Positions 1-9,695 of a DNA stretch of 64,000 bases are shown one piece after another. Source of the stretch: Crambe crambe (Eukaryota; Porifera; Demospongiae; Poecilosclerida; Crambeidae); contig OZ004582.1 in the NCBI GenBank assembly GCA_963924555.1, positions 1,984,001 through 2,048,000 on the forward strand, in the 5' to 3' direction. Position 1 is the first letter of the stretch, and the number at the start of each line of letters is the position of its first letter. A model generated the notes under the pieces. The model made no database searches and had not been told where the DNA came from. It saw nothing but the letters and a program-made list of their open reading frames with translations. Both the position numbers and the translations under genes were made by a program.

Positions 1-168
1 TAGGGTAAATTCTAGAAGTACATCAACCTCATCTCACTGACTTCCATTTACTCCACCATGAAGTTGTCATTCAAATAATGCTGCTACCTTTTATTCTCTA
101 TTCTCGAGGTGTATTGCAAGAGGTTGATCAGTAAGTTGTAACAGCATTTCTTTGTTATATATTCTCAG

Positions 169-412
169 TAATTTTTCCACAATGGATAAGAGGAGCTCAA
201 CATGATGCCCATGAATTTTTCACTTCTCTCCTTAGTAGACTTGATGATGAAATTGAGAGGTATAGCTTATTGCTTATGTACTTGCCTGCAAGTACTATTG
301 ATAGGAGAATCACTATCTTTTCTTCAGTAAACCCCAGAATTGTTCAATGGCAGATACTTTTGGTATTTCTCTTCAGAGTGGAGGTATAAAATCCAATCAG
401 TCCTGTGGTGGT
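169..412 (+). pseudogene. USP-type deubiquitinase fragment (Gln/Asp box and zinc-ribbon start)
   Basis: USP (C19) peptidases remove ubiquitin from proteins. An exon at 169-259 lies between an AG acceptor (167-168) and a GT donor (260-261) and reads GAQHDAHEFFTSLLSRL, the QQDAHEF-type box of USP catalytic cores. A second block begins after the AG at 326-327 and reads MADTFGISLQSGG, then QSCGGC, like the LFGG and CxxC part that starts the USP zinc ribbon. The phase between the two blocks fits (AG + T). The catalytic Cys box would lie before the window and no His box follows, so this is a fragment, or the edge of a gene whose 5' end is outside. It differs clearly from the second USP-like copy at 8.5-9.6 kb. 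Confidence 0.6.
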
Positions 413-511
413 TGTATGCATATAGCTAGCTGAGTGAGAAATATATTGTCTGTATGGTCTGTTATATATTTTATCATGCAATTCCACCATGCAGTTGGTC
501 ATCCATATACA

Positions 512-998
512 CTAGCTATAGCTCTCACAATTTTTTCTCTTTGTATAGTTATATGTAATGCATGCAAATGTGAATATCCTCCAATAGTCATTTACTGAAG
601 GAAGCCATGACGATAGAGGCAAATCTTTGATTTTCGTAGTGCTCGGGTGATCAGACAGATGTAATCCGAGAACATGGTGTTGGATGGCATACATATGAAA
701 CCAATGTAAGTCCTTGTCTCTCCTCTGAATGGTCTGATGAGAAGCATATTGATGAAGGTCCACATTATCACCCACACAAGAATAGAATGGTGCTCTAACC
801 AAACTGGATTCTATAAAAGTGATTTGCACATAAATCATTATTATAACTATAATGCATCCAAACAATACCTGAAATAAGGTCGGAATTAGAACCGAAAACA
901 AACTGTGTCAGCTGGTCCCTCCACTCTATAACTTTTTCGTCATGATTATGACCTAATTCGTGTACCTTTTTAAGAGTAGTGTCTGGGTGTACAGTCAA
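512..998 (-). pseudogene. DUF6589-like mobile-element protein fragment
   Basis: Two minus-strand exons. The first (about 998-870) reads HPDTTLKKVHELGHNHD. A short intron of about 60 bp (donor GTATTG, acceptor TTTTATAG) leads to the second, which reads VGDNVDLHQYASHQ and then KDLHWFHMYAIQHHV. The GDN(V/I)D and (L)HWFH..A signatures resemble the DUF6589-type proteins common in multicopy elements of cnidarians and sponges. No catalytic core can be defined and no further exons are seen, so this is a remnant. The assignment is from motif memory, not a search. Confidence 0.45.
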
Positions 999-1700
999 AC
1001 CAAGATGGTTCAGACAAACATGTGCCTAAACAAGTAGCTCGCAAAGGTTGGGGGTAGTTTGGAAGTGGAGGTGTGGAATGATTTATTAGATTTTGAATTC
1101 CTCTTCCCTCAAAAAGTCTGGGTATTGTGTTTGATACTATATTAAAACAGTTGTAAATGATAAATTAGTGTGGAAAGATTAGAAATTTTTACCTTGATGT
1201 GGTGGTTTAGGAAATAATTCCTTTCTGCAACTGGCAGATGGTTTTTTAGCCAATGGCGAAGCACCAGTGTGTACAGAGGACGGTGATAAATACCTTTTTT
1301 TGCTATTTTTTTTTTGTTTGTGGACTAGTCTAAGTTTTATAAGTATATGCTCCTTCAGATTAGCTAATTCTTTTATCCAGTGAACTGCACGTTTTATTTT
1401 GGAACTACAGGATTTTACAGACTATAAGATGTGTGTGTACACAAGTAAAATTTAGTTCAATATCTAATATTAGTTGTAATTCAGAACTATTAGTATTTAC
1501 TTTATCTACTAGCCTATATCGTTCATTTGCATGAATCAGACATGATTATTTACCACGTGTTTACATAACATGTGTGCGTGTAAACCACATCAGGTGGTTT
1601 GGCCATAGAGGAATTTGCATTGATATCTGCTAGACCCTTTTTTCCCCCCGCGTTTATTTTATTTTATTTTGAGGAAAAAAGGGCCACTAGTTGACGTTTA
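999..1700. other. AT-rich stretch without recognisable gene
   Basis: About 700 bp of AT-rich sequence with homopolymer runs (T-rich near 1300, a C run and T/A-rich run near 1640-1680). No convincing reading frame or repeat partner within the window was seen. Confidence 0.5.
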
Positions 1701-1707
1701 TGAGAAT

Positions 1708-1974
1708 CATGAACAATGAGCAGGCACCCATTGATCACCAGCTTGTTTCTGCCATGGCACAGCAAGTCCAGAAGAACCATGAAACAATTTCTTTAACACC
1801 TCTAAGCCAAGTTATTGGTAGATGCCCTGAGTCTACTGCTTGAAAGACTCGTTGATCAGTGCCGAACTCGCTGGGTTGCGAGACATAACTCTTTCCATAT
1901 TTTTGAAAAGCTATATGAAGCTGTAGTTGACACCTTCGAAGAGATAGTGTCACCTGGTAACCGCCAAAATTGGA
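1708..1974 (+). pseudogene. hAT-like transposase fragment
   Basis: One plus-strand frame at about 1820-1974 reads CRTRWVARHNSFHIFEKLYE followed by AVVDTFEEI. This is the C-x-TRW-x-R segment of the insertion region of hAT transposases (ZMYM1/DUF4371-like proteins). An in-frame stop just upstream separates it from a related stretch beginning near 1708. The catalytic residues and the C-terminal dimerisation region are not present downstream, so this is a short relic. Confidence 0.5.
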
Positions 1975-3180
1975 ATAAACAACACAATTAGCTCAGCTAC
2001 TTCGTTAAAGATTGTGCTCTTATAACTTGTGCTCCTGTAAGTGGTGCTAATTATCCATTCAAAAGTAATATCTGTCAATGCGGAGAAATGCCTGCCAATT
2101 GCACTTGATGACTCAACACGCCTCCTTTCCCATCTGCTCCAGCTGGCTTTCAGCATCAAGGTAAAGTCCGTAGGAGAAGCCTGGCTACATATTCTTGGTC
2201 CTCCCGTTCTAGAAGCTTCAACTTTCAACAGAGACAGCAAATAGCACAACCATGAAGAATCGCTCACAGTATCTTCGTATAACTTCTGTCTGGTACCAGC
2301 ACAAGAAAATTCGAACGGGAGAACCTGCCATACTTAGTATAAATAGAATATTTGTACTGCCATAAACTTACGTATTCAGGAAGGAAGAAATGACTAACAG
2401 CTGACTCAGCTCTTGATCTTATTAGTGACATTCGAGTATGCGCGTGAAGTATTTCAACACGTGGCGGCAATTTGGCGGAAATTATGAAGTTCTGTTTATT
2501 GTTAGCTATCTAATTCAAGATGGGAAGTAATAAAAACAAAGGAACAAACAGGCATAAAATGCATGCATATGGAAAATATAATAATCCAAAGAAGCCAAAA
2601 AAGGTATGATAATAATAATTATAATAAGTCACAAATTTCAGTAGCATGTAGACGCACATCAGCACGAGCACAATTAAAATTACGGGGTTGTGCGTTATTT
2701 AGAATTACAAGTAACAGATTCATGCAATTGGCAGGAAAAAATTGCCAGTGAACAATTATATTCTAGGCATTTCGTAAAAGCAGACGAGAGGCTCTTGAGA
2801 TCCGATGAGTTTCAACGCTTCACTTAGCGCATATAATAATATACTTCCGGTATCCTCATTAATATTATTCATGAACCTTTGTAGTTCTCACAACTTTCCA
2901 ACACCGTTTAGATAAGAAAAGGATACATATTAGCCTGGAAATTATGAACAATCTTTGTGGCTTACTGGACTAGCATGCAGCAGTACTGTAGCTATTCAAG
3001 CGCAGTGCTTATGTATACAATGAGCTATTCAGACTCTTCCGGGACAAACACCAACCTTATACAAATCCGTGCGGGATTCACGAGACTAAGTGCAAATCAG
3101 GGACAGTCCCGGAGGTTCCGGGACACTTGGAGGGTATGATTTGGTTGGCTGAAGACTCTCAACATCACTCTAGCCAGTTA
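1975..3180. other. No identified gene
   Basis: Short open frames occur on both strands. A possible minus-strand first exon starts with ATG at about 2470 and ends at a CGTAAGT-type donor near 2371. It has no family signature and no convincing partner exon. I see no repeat structure here. Confidence 0.35.
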
Positions 3181-3183
3181 AAG

Positions 3184-3340
3184 CAAACAACGGGCTCTGG
3201 CAAAAATTATTGCTGGAACGAATTTGAAAGCTGAATCGGGAGCATTTTCTTTCAGTGGTGACGGTGGTGGTGAAGTGATCCGTGAAGCACCATTTGTGTA
3301 TGTGCCAAATTTGAGCGAAAGTGGCCGACATGATAGCATC
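3184..3340 (+). pseudogene. RAG1-like element fragment (linker segment)
   Basis: The frame ends in GGGEVIREAPFVYVPNL, preceded by a stretch like the one read at about 48990-49150 in the RAG1-like element, which ends GGEEIREVPFVYVPNK. The shared, otherwise unusual string shows that the two come from the same element family. Only this linker survives. Stops flank it and no RING or DDE segment is adjacent. Confidence 0.55.
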
Positions 3341-3542
3341 TTATGAAAGGTTAAATTAGCTATAAAAATTGAATAGTGATTAATCAGTTTACTTATTAAT
3401 TGGACTCACTTGCTGCCTTTCAAATTCCTTTCATGAAGGAGTGGTGTTCAGTTGCTGAAGGGCTGCATTAGAAATCGGCTGTACAAGCAACTGGTGCTGT
3501 CACCAGCTGAACCGAGGTTTGAGGAGACACGCAAGACACAGG

Positions 3543-3668
3543 GTTTACAGGCGAAGGGGTTGTGAGAGTTTGAATTGGGGTGGGGTTTACAAGTGAAGGG
3601 GTTGTGAGAGTTTGAATTGGGGTGTGGTTTACAGGCGAAGGGGTTGAGACAGTTTGAATCGGATCAAG
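3543..3668 (+). repeat. 42-bp minisatellite, 3 copies
   Basis: GTTTACAGGCGAAGGGGTTG begins a 42-bp unit starting at 3543, 3585 and 3627. Copies differ at a few positions, and the last decays near 3668. Confidence 0.85.
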
Positions 3669-3919
3669 AGGGGTGACACCCTGAAATTGATCTACCGATT
3701 GTAATATGCAAACTTTAAGCGAAATTTAGTGTGCAAACATTTTGATTTTAACTTGTACCCTTCACATATGAACTTACTTGAGCAGCTAGATCAACCCTCA
3801 TTCGGGAAAAACTTGTTAATTTGACGTATTCCAATTTCAGTTTCGGAAGTAACGAAAGCCCACTAGATTTAACTAACATTGTAGAAATCAGATGATAGAG
3901 ATTTGTGAGATGATCCCAT

Positions 3920-4395
3920 TCAATGTACTCGTCGTTGATCTACATAGTTATGAGTAATATGAGACCAACAGTTACGCACTGTTTTTATAAGGTGAGGAGG
4001 ATTGGACACGAAATATATATCCCTCTTATCACTTGCATAGGGATTGATGGTCTTGTGGAAAAATTTACCCCCCTTGTGCAATTTGAAAAACTTGCGGTTG
4101 GGACTAGCCCCATCAGAAGTATACACATCACTTTCAGGCCAATTGTTTCAAGTTGCCCTACAACTTCCCATTAGTTGAGCCAACTCATCATTAATGGAAC
4201 CAAGAGATATCGAAAACTAGGTCTTCTTCAATCTTCATCTCATCAATTAATATCAATGAAACATAGCGACAATAGTCTTCAAGATCTTTAACTTCTTTAG
4301 AAAGTTGGACTAATATCTCCTTTTGGAAGCCAGGCTTCTCTTTAAAATAATGGGTGTAATCCCTAAGTGTTCTTTCTGAAGGAAGAGTAACAAAA
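3920..4395 (-). pseudogene. P-element/THAP9-like transposase, central fragment
   Basis: The minus strand reads LPSERTLRDYTHYFKEKPGF, then an IDEMKIEEDL segment, then SDGASPNRKFFKLH and NPPHLIKTVRNCWSH. These are conserved blocks of P-element-type transposases (THAP9 family). The first acidic residue of the RNase H-like core lies in the (I/F)DEMKI block. At least one stop or frameshift separates the blocks. The 5' continuation of the gene is displaced to 5672-5920 by insertions at 4396-5690. The C-terminal part is missing. Confidence 0.7.
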
Positions 4396-4440
4396 CCAGC
4401 ACTTTTTTATGCATGGTAGGCCCCACTTAGACACCACTTT

Positions 4441-4900
4441 ATCAGAGAGTGCGCTAGCACTCTCTAAGTAGGGATGGCGGGTCAAAGGTCATAAGACTGT
4501 ATAAACTAAAAGCTCTTCTTTCTCTTCTACCCTTACTCTACAGGTTCTCAGAAGGCTACAGTGAATTATTACATCTACAAAGAAGAGAGGAGAATGTTCA
4601 AAAAAAAATTCATTCGCTAACATAAGAAAAAATCGATGTCTAAAATTGACTTTTGTTCTTTTTCTTTATAATCAGAGAGTGCGCTAGCACTCTCTAAGTA
4701 GGGATGGCGGGTCAAAGGTCATAAGACTGTATATACTAAAAACTCTTCTTTCTCTTCTACCCTTACTCTACAGGTTCTCAGAAGGCTACAGTGAATTATT
4801 ACATCTACAAAGAAGAGAGGAGAATGTTCAAAAACCAAAAATTCATTCGCTAACATAAAAAATCGATGTCTAAAATTGACTTTTGTTCTTTTTCTTTATA
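4441..4900 (+). repeat. 230-bp tandem duplication with palindromic end
   Basis: Two nearly identical units, 4441-4670 and 4671-4900. Each starts with a palindrome of the form AGAGAGTGCGCTAGCACTCTCT, which also occurs in variant form at the ends of the non-autonomous elements at 6072 and 16172. The block is followed by a (TAA)n run. It looks like a MITE duplicated in tandem inside the P-like gene. Confidence 0.8.
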
Positions 4901-4920
4901 ATAATAATAATAATAATAAT

Positions 4921-5690
4921 GTATAAGATCGACGTACCGACTTACTGGCTATAGTCATCAAAATTCTGCTTTGGCCATCTGTTAGAGCGGCACCTAGAGG
5001 CTGATCTTTTGAGTTTTGACTAAGGCTCTACTTCACTATTCGAGCACTCGGAACACTAGCTAGTCTTTCGACGCCATTTTGAAGCGCACGTCGGTAGGGG
5101 GCTGTGCTTATGGGCGGAGCCACGTAGGTCTTCGTTTAGCTAGCTATTTTCAGTCACTCCTTGCTGAATAACAGTACAGATGCTCATACTCACTTCACCA
5201 TGCCTAGCTACATTGCTGTTGCTGTAAAGTTTTATATTAAATAATAGACAAAACTTAAATAGCTAAACAAATTCTTCAACCAGAGACTGTGTATGTACCT
5301 ACAAAAGAAAAAAAGATAAAGTTTATATAGAATCACTGCATGCATACTCTCAGTTGAAGTGACTGTCAATACTGCCACTCAATTCTTTACATACACTAAC
5401 TTCAAGCACTAAGAAAAAAGGATAGAAACAAGTGAGCGCAAAAAATTTCTTCTAAATAAATAGTGGATGTAAATGTAGGGATTGTTTTCATATGAGGCTG
5501 CAGTACATTATATAGCCAAGCTAGATTTCAAGCTATCCCTACTTAACCTTTTTATTTAGATGAAATTTTTTGCGCTCACTTGTAATAATAATGATAATAA
5601 TAATAATAATGTATAAGATCGACGTACCGACTTACTAGCTATAGTCATAAAAATTCTGCTTTGGCCATCTGTTAGAGCGGCTGATCTTTT
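4921..5690 (+). repeat. Pair of ~80-bp direct repeats flanking inserted sequence
   Basis: GTATAAGATCGACGTACCGA begins both 4921 and 5611, and about 80 bp match closely (4921-5000 and 5611-5690). Each is preceded by a (TAA)n tract. Between them lie about 430 bp of unassigned sequence and the foldback element at 5428-5583. This could be a partially duplicated MITE or an element with internal insertion. Confidence 0.7.
5428..5583. mobile_element. Foldback MITE, GTGAGCGC family (short copy)
   Basis: Ends are inverted repeats: ACAAGTGAGCGCAAAAAATT on the left and its near-complement TTTTTTGCGCTCACTTGT on the right. The interior also pairs in part (TAGGGAT/ATCCCTA). A longer copy of the same family lies at 61490-61843. 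No coding capacity. Confidence 0.8.
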
Positions 5691-5920
5691 GCATTGGAGC
5701 GACCTTTTGACCATTGATGGTATATGGCACGTAAAGTTGGACGATACTTTGAGCAGATTTCACATCTTAAAGTGTGGGTTACCAAGTGACATTCAGAAGT
5801 ACGAACTGTTTTTGAATACCAACTTCCATTCAAAAAGACAGGTGCATAACTTTCGACAGAAGATACAACCTTACCACTCGGTGATAGAATTTTTCCTTTT
5901 TTAGCGGAAACCATTGAAAC
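5672..5920 (-). pseudogene. N-terminal piece of P-like transposase gene
   Basis: The minus strand reads MVSAKKGKILSPSGKVVSS and continues to a C-x2-C-x2-YR-x2-LR motif (CEICSKYRPTLR) that I associate with the N-terminal region of P-like element proteins from cnidarians and sponges. It lies upstream, in transcription direction, of the blocks at 3920-4395. The two pieces probably belonged to one gene before the 4396-5690 insertions. The 5' side is cut by the (GA)n tract. Confidence 0.4.
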
Positions 5921-6019
5921 AATGACTGCCTGAAATAAAATATGATATTGTAGGCAGGAAAATCCTGTGGGTATTGAAAATTTTATCAAAGTGTGCTTCT
6001 GTTGGCAGGAAAATTTAAT

Positions 6020-6021
<2 letters not shown>

Positions 6022-6053
<32 letters not shown>
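6022..6053. repeat. (GA)n microsatellite
   Basis: Uninterrupted GA dinucleotides, about 16 copies. Confidence 0.95.
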
Positions 6054-6055
<2 letters not shown>

Positions 6056-6071
6056 ATAAGGGGTCACTTAA

Positions 6072-7255
6072 AGAGAGTGTGGTAGCACTCTCTATGTAAG
6101 GATGACTCGGACGGCCGTGCGCGCCACCTATAGACTAATACAAAAGTACTTAGACCGACCAAGTTTCAGGACCAGGGAGCTTACCATTTCAGAAATACGG
6201 CAAGCAGGTAAATCGCTGGATTCTTCTTCTTCTCTATTATTATTATTATTATTATTATCATTATTATTATTCTTAGACAATCATATCTCTCGAACCACTC
6301 AAGCTACAGCTATGATTTCTGGATAAATCCACTCCAAATTCTACGAACTACGATCTTTTCTACTCGTTGGTCCTCGAAAGAGTCGATGAAAAAGGAGACA
6401 CTACGGAACACTAATTCAATTAGGAAGCCATCTTTTCTATAATAAGCATGCACATGTATATGATATCGAAATTATAATATTACTCAGCTATCTCTAGCTG
6501 TCTAGCTAGCTAGCCAGCTAGCTCTAGATAATGGACTACACTATCTACCGGGGGATTTTAGATCCACCAATCCAGCTACCGGTAGACTCTATTTCAGCAT
6601 CTTCAACCTCCAACAATAACACAACACCTTGACTCGTTGCTATGATGATATTGGAAAACTATTCTTCTTCCATCTGTCCCCTGCATAGAAGAATGAACTC
6701 TCTAGACTATCATATCTCTCGAACCACTCAAGCTACAGCTATGATTTCTGGATAAATCCACTCCAAATTCTACGAACTACGATCTTTTCTACTCCGTTGG
6801 TCCTCGAAAGAGTCGATGAAAAAGGAGACACTACGGAACACAGCACTCGACTAATTCAATTAGGAAGCCATCTTTTCTATAATAAGCATGCACATGTATA
6901 TGATATCGAAATTATAATATTACTCGGCTATCTCTAGCTGTCTAGCTAGCTAGCCAGCTAGCTCTATCTACCGGGGGATTTTAGATCCACCAATCCAGCT
7001 ACCGGTAGACTCTATTTCAGCATCTTCGACCTCCAACAATAACACAACACCTTGACTCGTTGCTATGATGATATTGGAAAACTATTCTTCTTCCATCTGT
7101 CCCCTGCATAGAAGAATGAACTCTATACATAGCTAAAATCATAAAAGAGAGGAAAAAAGACCAGGAACAAGTAAGGAAAAAAGAATTTCGTGACATGAAA
7201 AAAGATGTAGGGATGACCACTGCTCAAAAAAGTAAGGAAACAAGAAGGATGGAAA
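6072..7255 (+). mobile_element. Non-autonomous element E1, copy 1 (with internal duplication)
   Basis: It begins with the palindrome AGAGAGTGTGGTAGCACTCTCT and ends in a half-copy of the AAGTAAGGGAAAAAGC foldback. The reverse complement of the same sequence lies at 15092-16172. An internal segment starting near 6280 (ATCATATCTCTCGAACCACT) is repeated from about 6708, giving a tandem duplication of about 425 bp. A (TTC)/(TTA)n tract lies at 6222-6272. There is no coding potential beyond short frames. The element must move by proteins supplied in trans. Confidence 0.75.
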
Positions 7256-7569
7256 TGGGATCAATCTTTACTCTATCACTGCATGTCATGGTAACATATA
7301 CATGATGCCTTGGTCTATCTATAAGAGAAGGGGGAAAGGGGAGAGGAACAAGAGAAAGGGAGAAAGAAATGGAAGGCCATTACTTTTATTTCTCAAGCAT
7401 CAATGAAGTGTGTATCTGATAAAAATTACGATGTCCCAAGTATCTTCTACCATGAATAATAGTAAATACATCAGGACCATATCTGCTACCATGACATGCA
7501 TTGTTCTCCCCCTCCTCCTCCTCTCCTTTATCTGCTCTATCTCACGCCTCTCTTTTTCCTCTTCCCCAG

Positions 7570-7791
7570 GGAAGTACTGCATGGTGTGCACGATCACAGC
7601 TAATATTGGTCAGCACTATGGTATCATTTGCTGCAAGGGATGCAAATGTTTCATCAAGAGAGCGCTAAGGCTCCAAAGGGACTATAAGTGTCCCTTCACA
7701 GGCAACTGCGATATCAGCAGAACAACACAATACCCAAAACGAATATGCAAAGGATGTCGATATAAAAAATGTAAAGAATCAGGCATGAACT
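7570..7791 (+). CDS. Nuclear-receptor-type DNA-binding-domain exon, divergent
   Basis: A 222-nt exon lies between a polypyrimidine tract with AG (7568-7569) and a GTGAGT donor (7792). It encodes a C4 double zinc finger of the nuclear-receptor class: CMVC, then QHYGIICCKGCKCFIKRAL, then YKCPFTGNCDIS, and ICKGCRYKKCKESGM. All eight metal-binding Cys can be placed. Several features are unusual: one extra residue in finger 1 (C-x2-C-x14-C), CKGCKCF in place of the usual CEGCKGF at the P-box, and 12 instead of 9 residues between the second and third Cys of finger 2. No ligand-binding domain is recognisable in the next 5 kb, and neighbouring exons are not identified. It may be a divergent live gene or a relic; there is no stop inside the exon. 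Confidence 0.75.
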
Positions 7792-7889
7792 GTGAGTCAG
7801 CAGTTATGTATATTTGCAGATGTAATTTTTTTTAAGAAGCAAAAATAACTGCTGGCCCCCTTATTGGTCACAGGTCTTAAGCTTATACA

Positions 7890-8105
7890 TTGGTAATGGA
7901 CTAGCTACCATTGGAAACAGACTAGTTATGTTTACATGGCAACTATTCTGTAACTAGTCTGTTTCTAGTCTGTTTCCAATGGTAGCTAATCTGTTTCAAA
8001 TGACAGTTAGTCTGTTTCCAATGGCAGCTAGTCTGTTTCTAATGGTAGCTAGTCATGTTCAATGGCAGCTAGTCTGTTTCTAATGGTAGCTAGTCATGTC
8101 CAATA
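7890..8105 (+). repeat. ~20-bp imperfect tandem repeat
   Basis: Degenerate copies of a unit like AATGGTAGCTAGTCTGTTTC run through about 200 bp just downstream of the receptor exon. Confidence 0.75.
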
Positions 8106-8547
8106 TTGAATGATAGTCCAGAAGTGTCGTCCTAAGCATCAGGACGTGAGTACCCTATGAATTGAGTTGTTATGGATCAATAGCCATTTATAGTCCAATT
8201 TTTTTTTCTACAGGTTTTTTTAAGAGATCATCTTGAACTTTTTTTTTGTTGTTGTTGTTGTTGTTCCCCCCTCCCCCCTTGCTGGTGTTGATCACATTTG
8301 TATAAAAAAATTTTTCCTATAATAAATCGCCGTGACTATTCATACGGCAGCCGTACACGAATGGCGAAATGCTATAAGTACGGCACCTTCACTGCGCATA
8401 GTCAATATAAGTTATATTTGGGAAATTTTTCCCACGCAAAATAATAACATTGATCTGCTGCTGCCAGTGTATAAAATGAAGTCTCAAAAATCCCTTCAGT
8501 GGAAGCATAATGCTAGCAACAGGAGTCCTTTACCAGTGGTCAATTGC
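8106..8547. other. Spacer with homopolymer runs
   Basis: T-rich and (GTT)n runs at 8200-8280, then a short open frame (8332-8577) without family signature. Its end overlaps the USP-like Cys-box exon in another frame. Confidence 0.4.
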
Positions 8548-9560
8548 CTATCCCACCTGGTTTCTACAATCGGTTGAATAACTGCTATGCCAATGATGTT
8601 TTCCAATGTTTCTTTAACATCCTACACCTGAAGAGTCTCTGCAATTGCTTGCTTGCCATCCATCCAGCATAGGGTTAAGTTGCTGTATAAAAAGTCTTCG
8701 TATGCTGAACACTCAGTATCGGATCAAGTTTAAGCCACCTTCAGTAGATCCAGCACCATTGTTGGAAAATCTGCAAGGTACGTACGCACATTTTAAATGA
8801 TATGCTCAAGAGTTTTTTCTTAAATTTGAAGAACATTTCACTGAAATTATTGGTGTTGAGACAACAGACACAGGTTTTTCCTATTATAGAGCTAACCAAA
8901 CTGTATGTAAATTACACCTTGCATACTCACTCTTAGTTGCGTGTAGAGACTGTGGATTAGTATCTTCAACACATACCATCATCGAGCAGTTTAAAGTTTC
9001 TGTATGTAGCAAATAACTATGTACATCACACGTACAACATACTATGATTATGGTACTTACAGGAGAATCAGCAGAATGTTACTGTACAAGATCTTCTGGA
9101 TTCTCACTTTAGTGAAGACTTTGTCTCGAGTAACTGTGAAAGGTATATTCCTAAAGTCAATATACTTCTTTATGAACAAAGCAATACAGATGCGAGAGAG
9201 AAACTATGAAAAGTAAGATTAAATATATATCTCAAAAGCCAAGTATGGTATTTGGAAGGGAGACAGGTAGCTAAAGAGTCACATACGTAGCAGTAACTAT
9301 CAATTAAAAATCTGTTTTCATTAGTGGGAACTCTAAAGTACACATTGAGGTAAACTCTGTGATGAGAATTCTTATAATAATTTAGTGGAAACATTCCAAA
9401 TTAGACAAGCACACACTCGGATCGTTCAAGGATTACTTGCAACCTTGTAGGATTAGTTGTACACCAAGGATGTGGGCATTATGTTGCTTTTGTGAGATTG
9501 AAATTGGACAGTGGCTATGTGCTGATGACACACAGGTTCATATCACAGTTAATTTCTTGA
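8548..9560 (+). pseudogene. USP-type deubiquitinase core (Cys, Gln, zinc and His boxes)
   Basis: All landmarks of a C19 catalytic core appear in order on the plus strand. The Cys box is at about 8548-8650 (NNCYANDVFQCFFNILHL; nucleophile codon TGC 8583-8585). The Q box is near 8806-8840 (YAQEFFLKFEEHFTE). The first zinc pair follows (VACRDCGLVSS, about 8950). A separate exon after CTTACAG (about 9069-9146) reads VTVQDLLDSHFSEDFVSSNC. The His box is at 9450-9510 (LVVHQGCGHYVAFVR; His codon 9477-9479), with WLCADDTQV in the next frame. Frameshifts between the Cys and Q boxes and after the His box, and a TGA beside the Q box, suggest decay, or introns I cannot place. It runs directly into Ulp1-like exons. 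Confidence 0.7.
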
Positions 9561-9695
9561 CACATATATATACACCTTCATTAACTTTAGGTAGGGATTG
9601 TAAGTGTCCCAATAGCAGGAAAAACATGTTGACTGATCAGGTTAGTTGATCCACAAATAATCAACATAATACATTATACATACCTACTCACTTAG

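Noticed and set aside
1735..2470. Overlapping minus-strand open frames that could be a small gene
   Set aside because: Part is the antisense of the hAT-like segment and the rest has no family signature. The only splice-like feature (ATG near 2470, CGTAAGT near 2371) has no convincing next exon.
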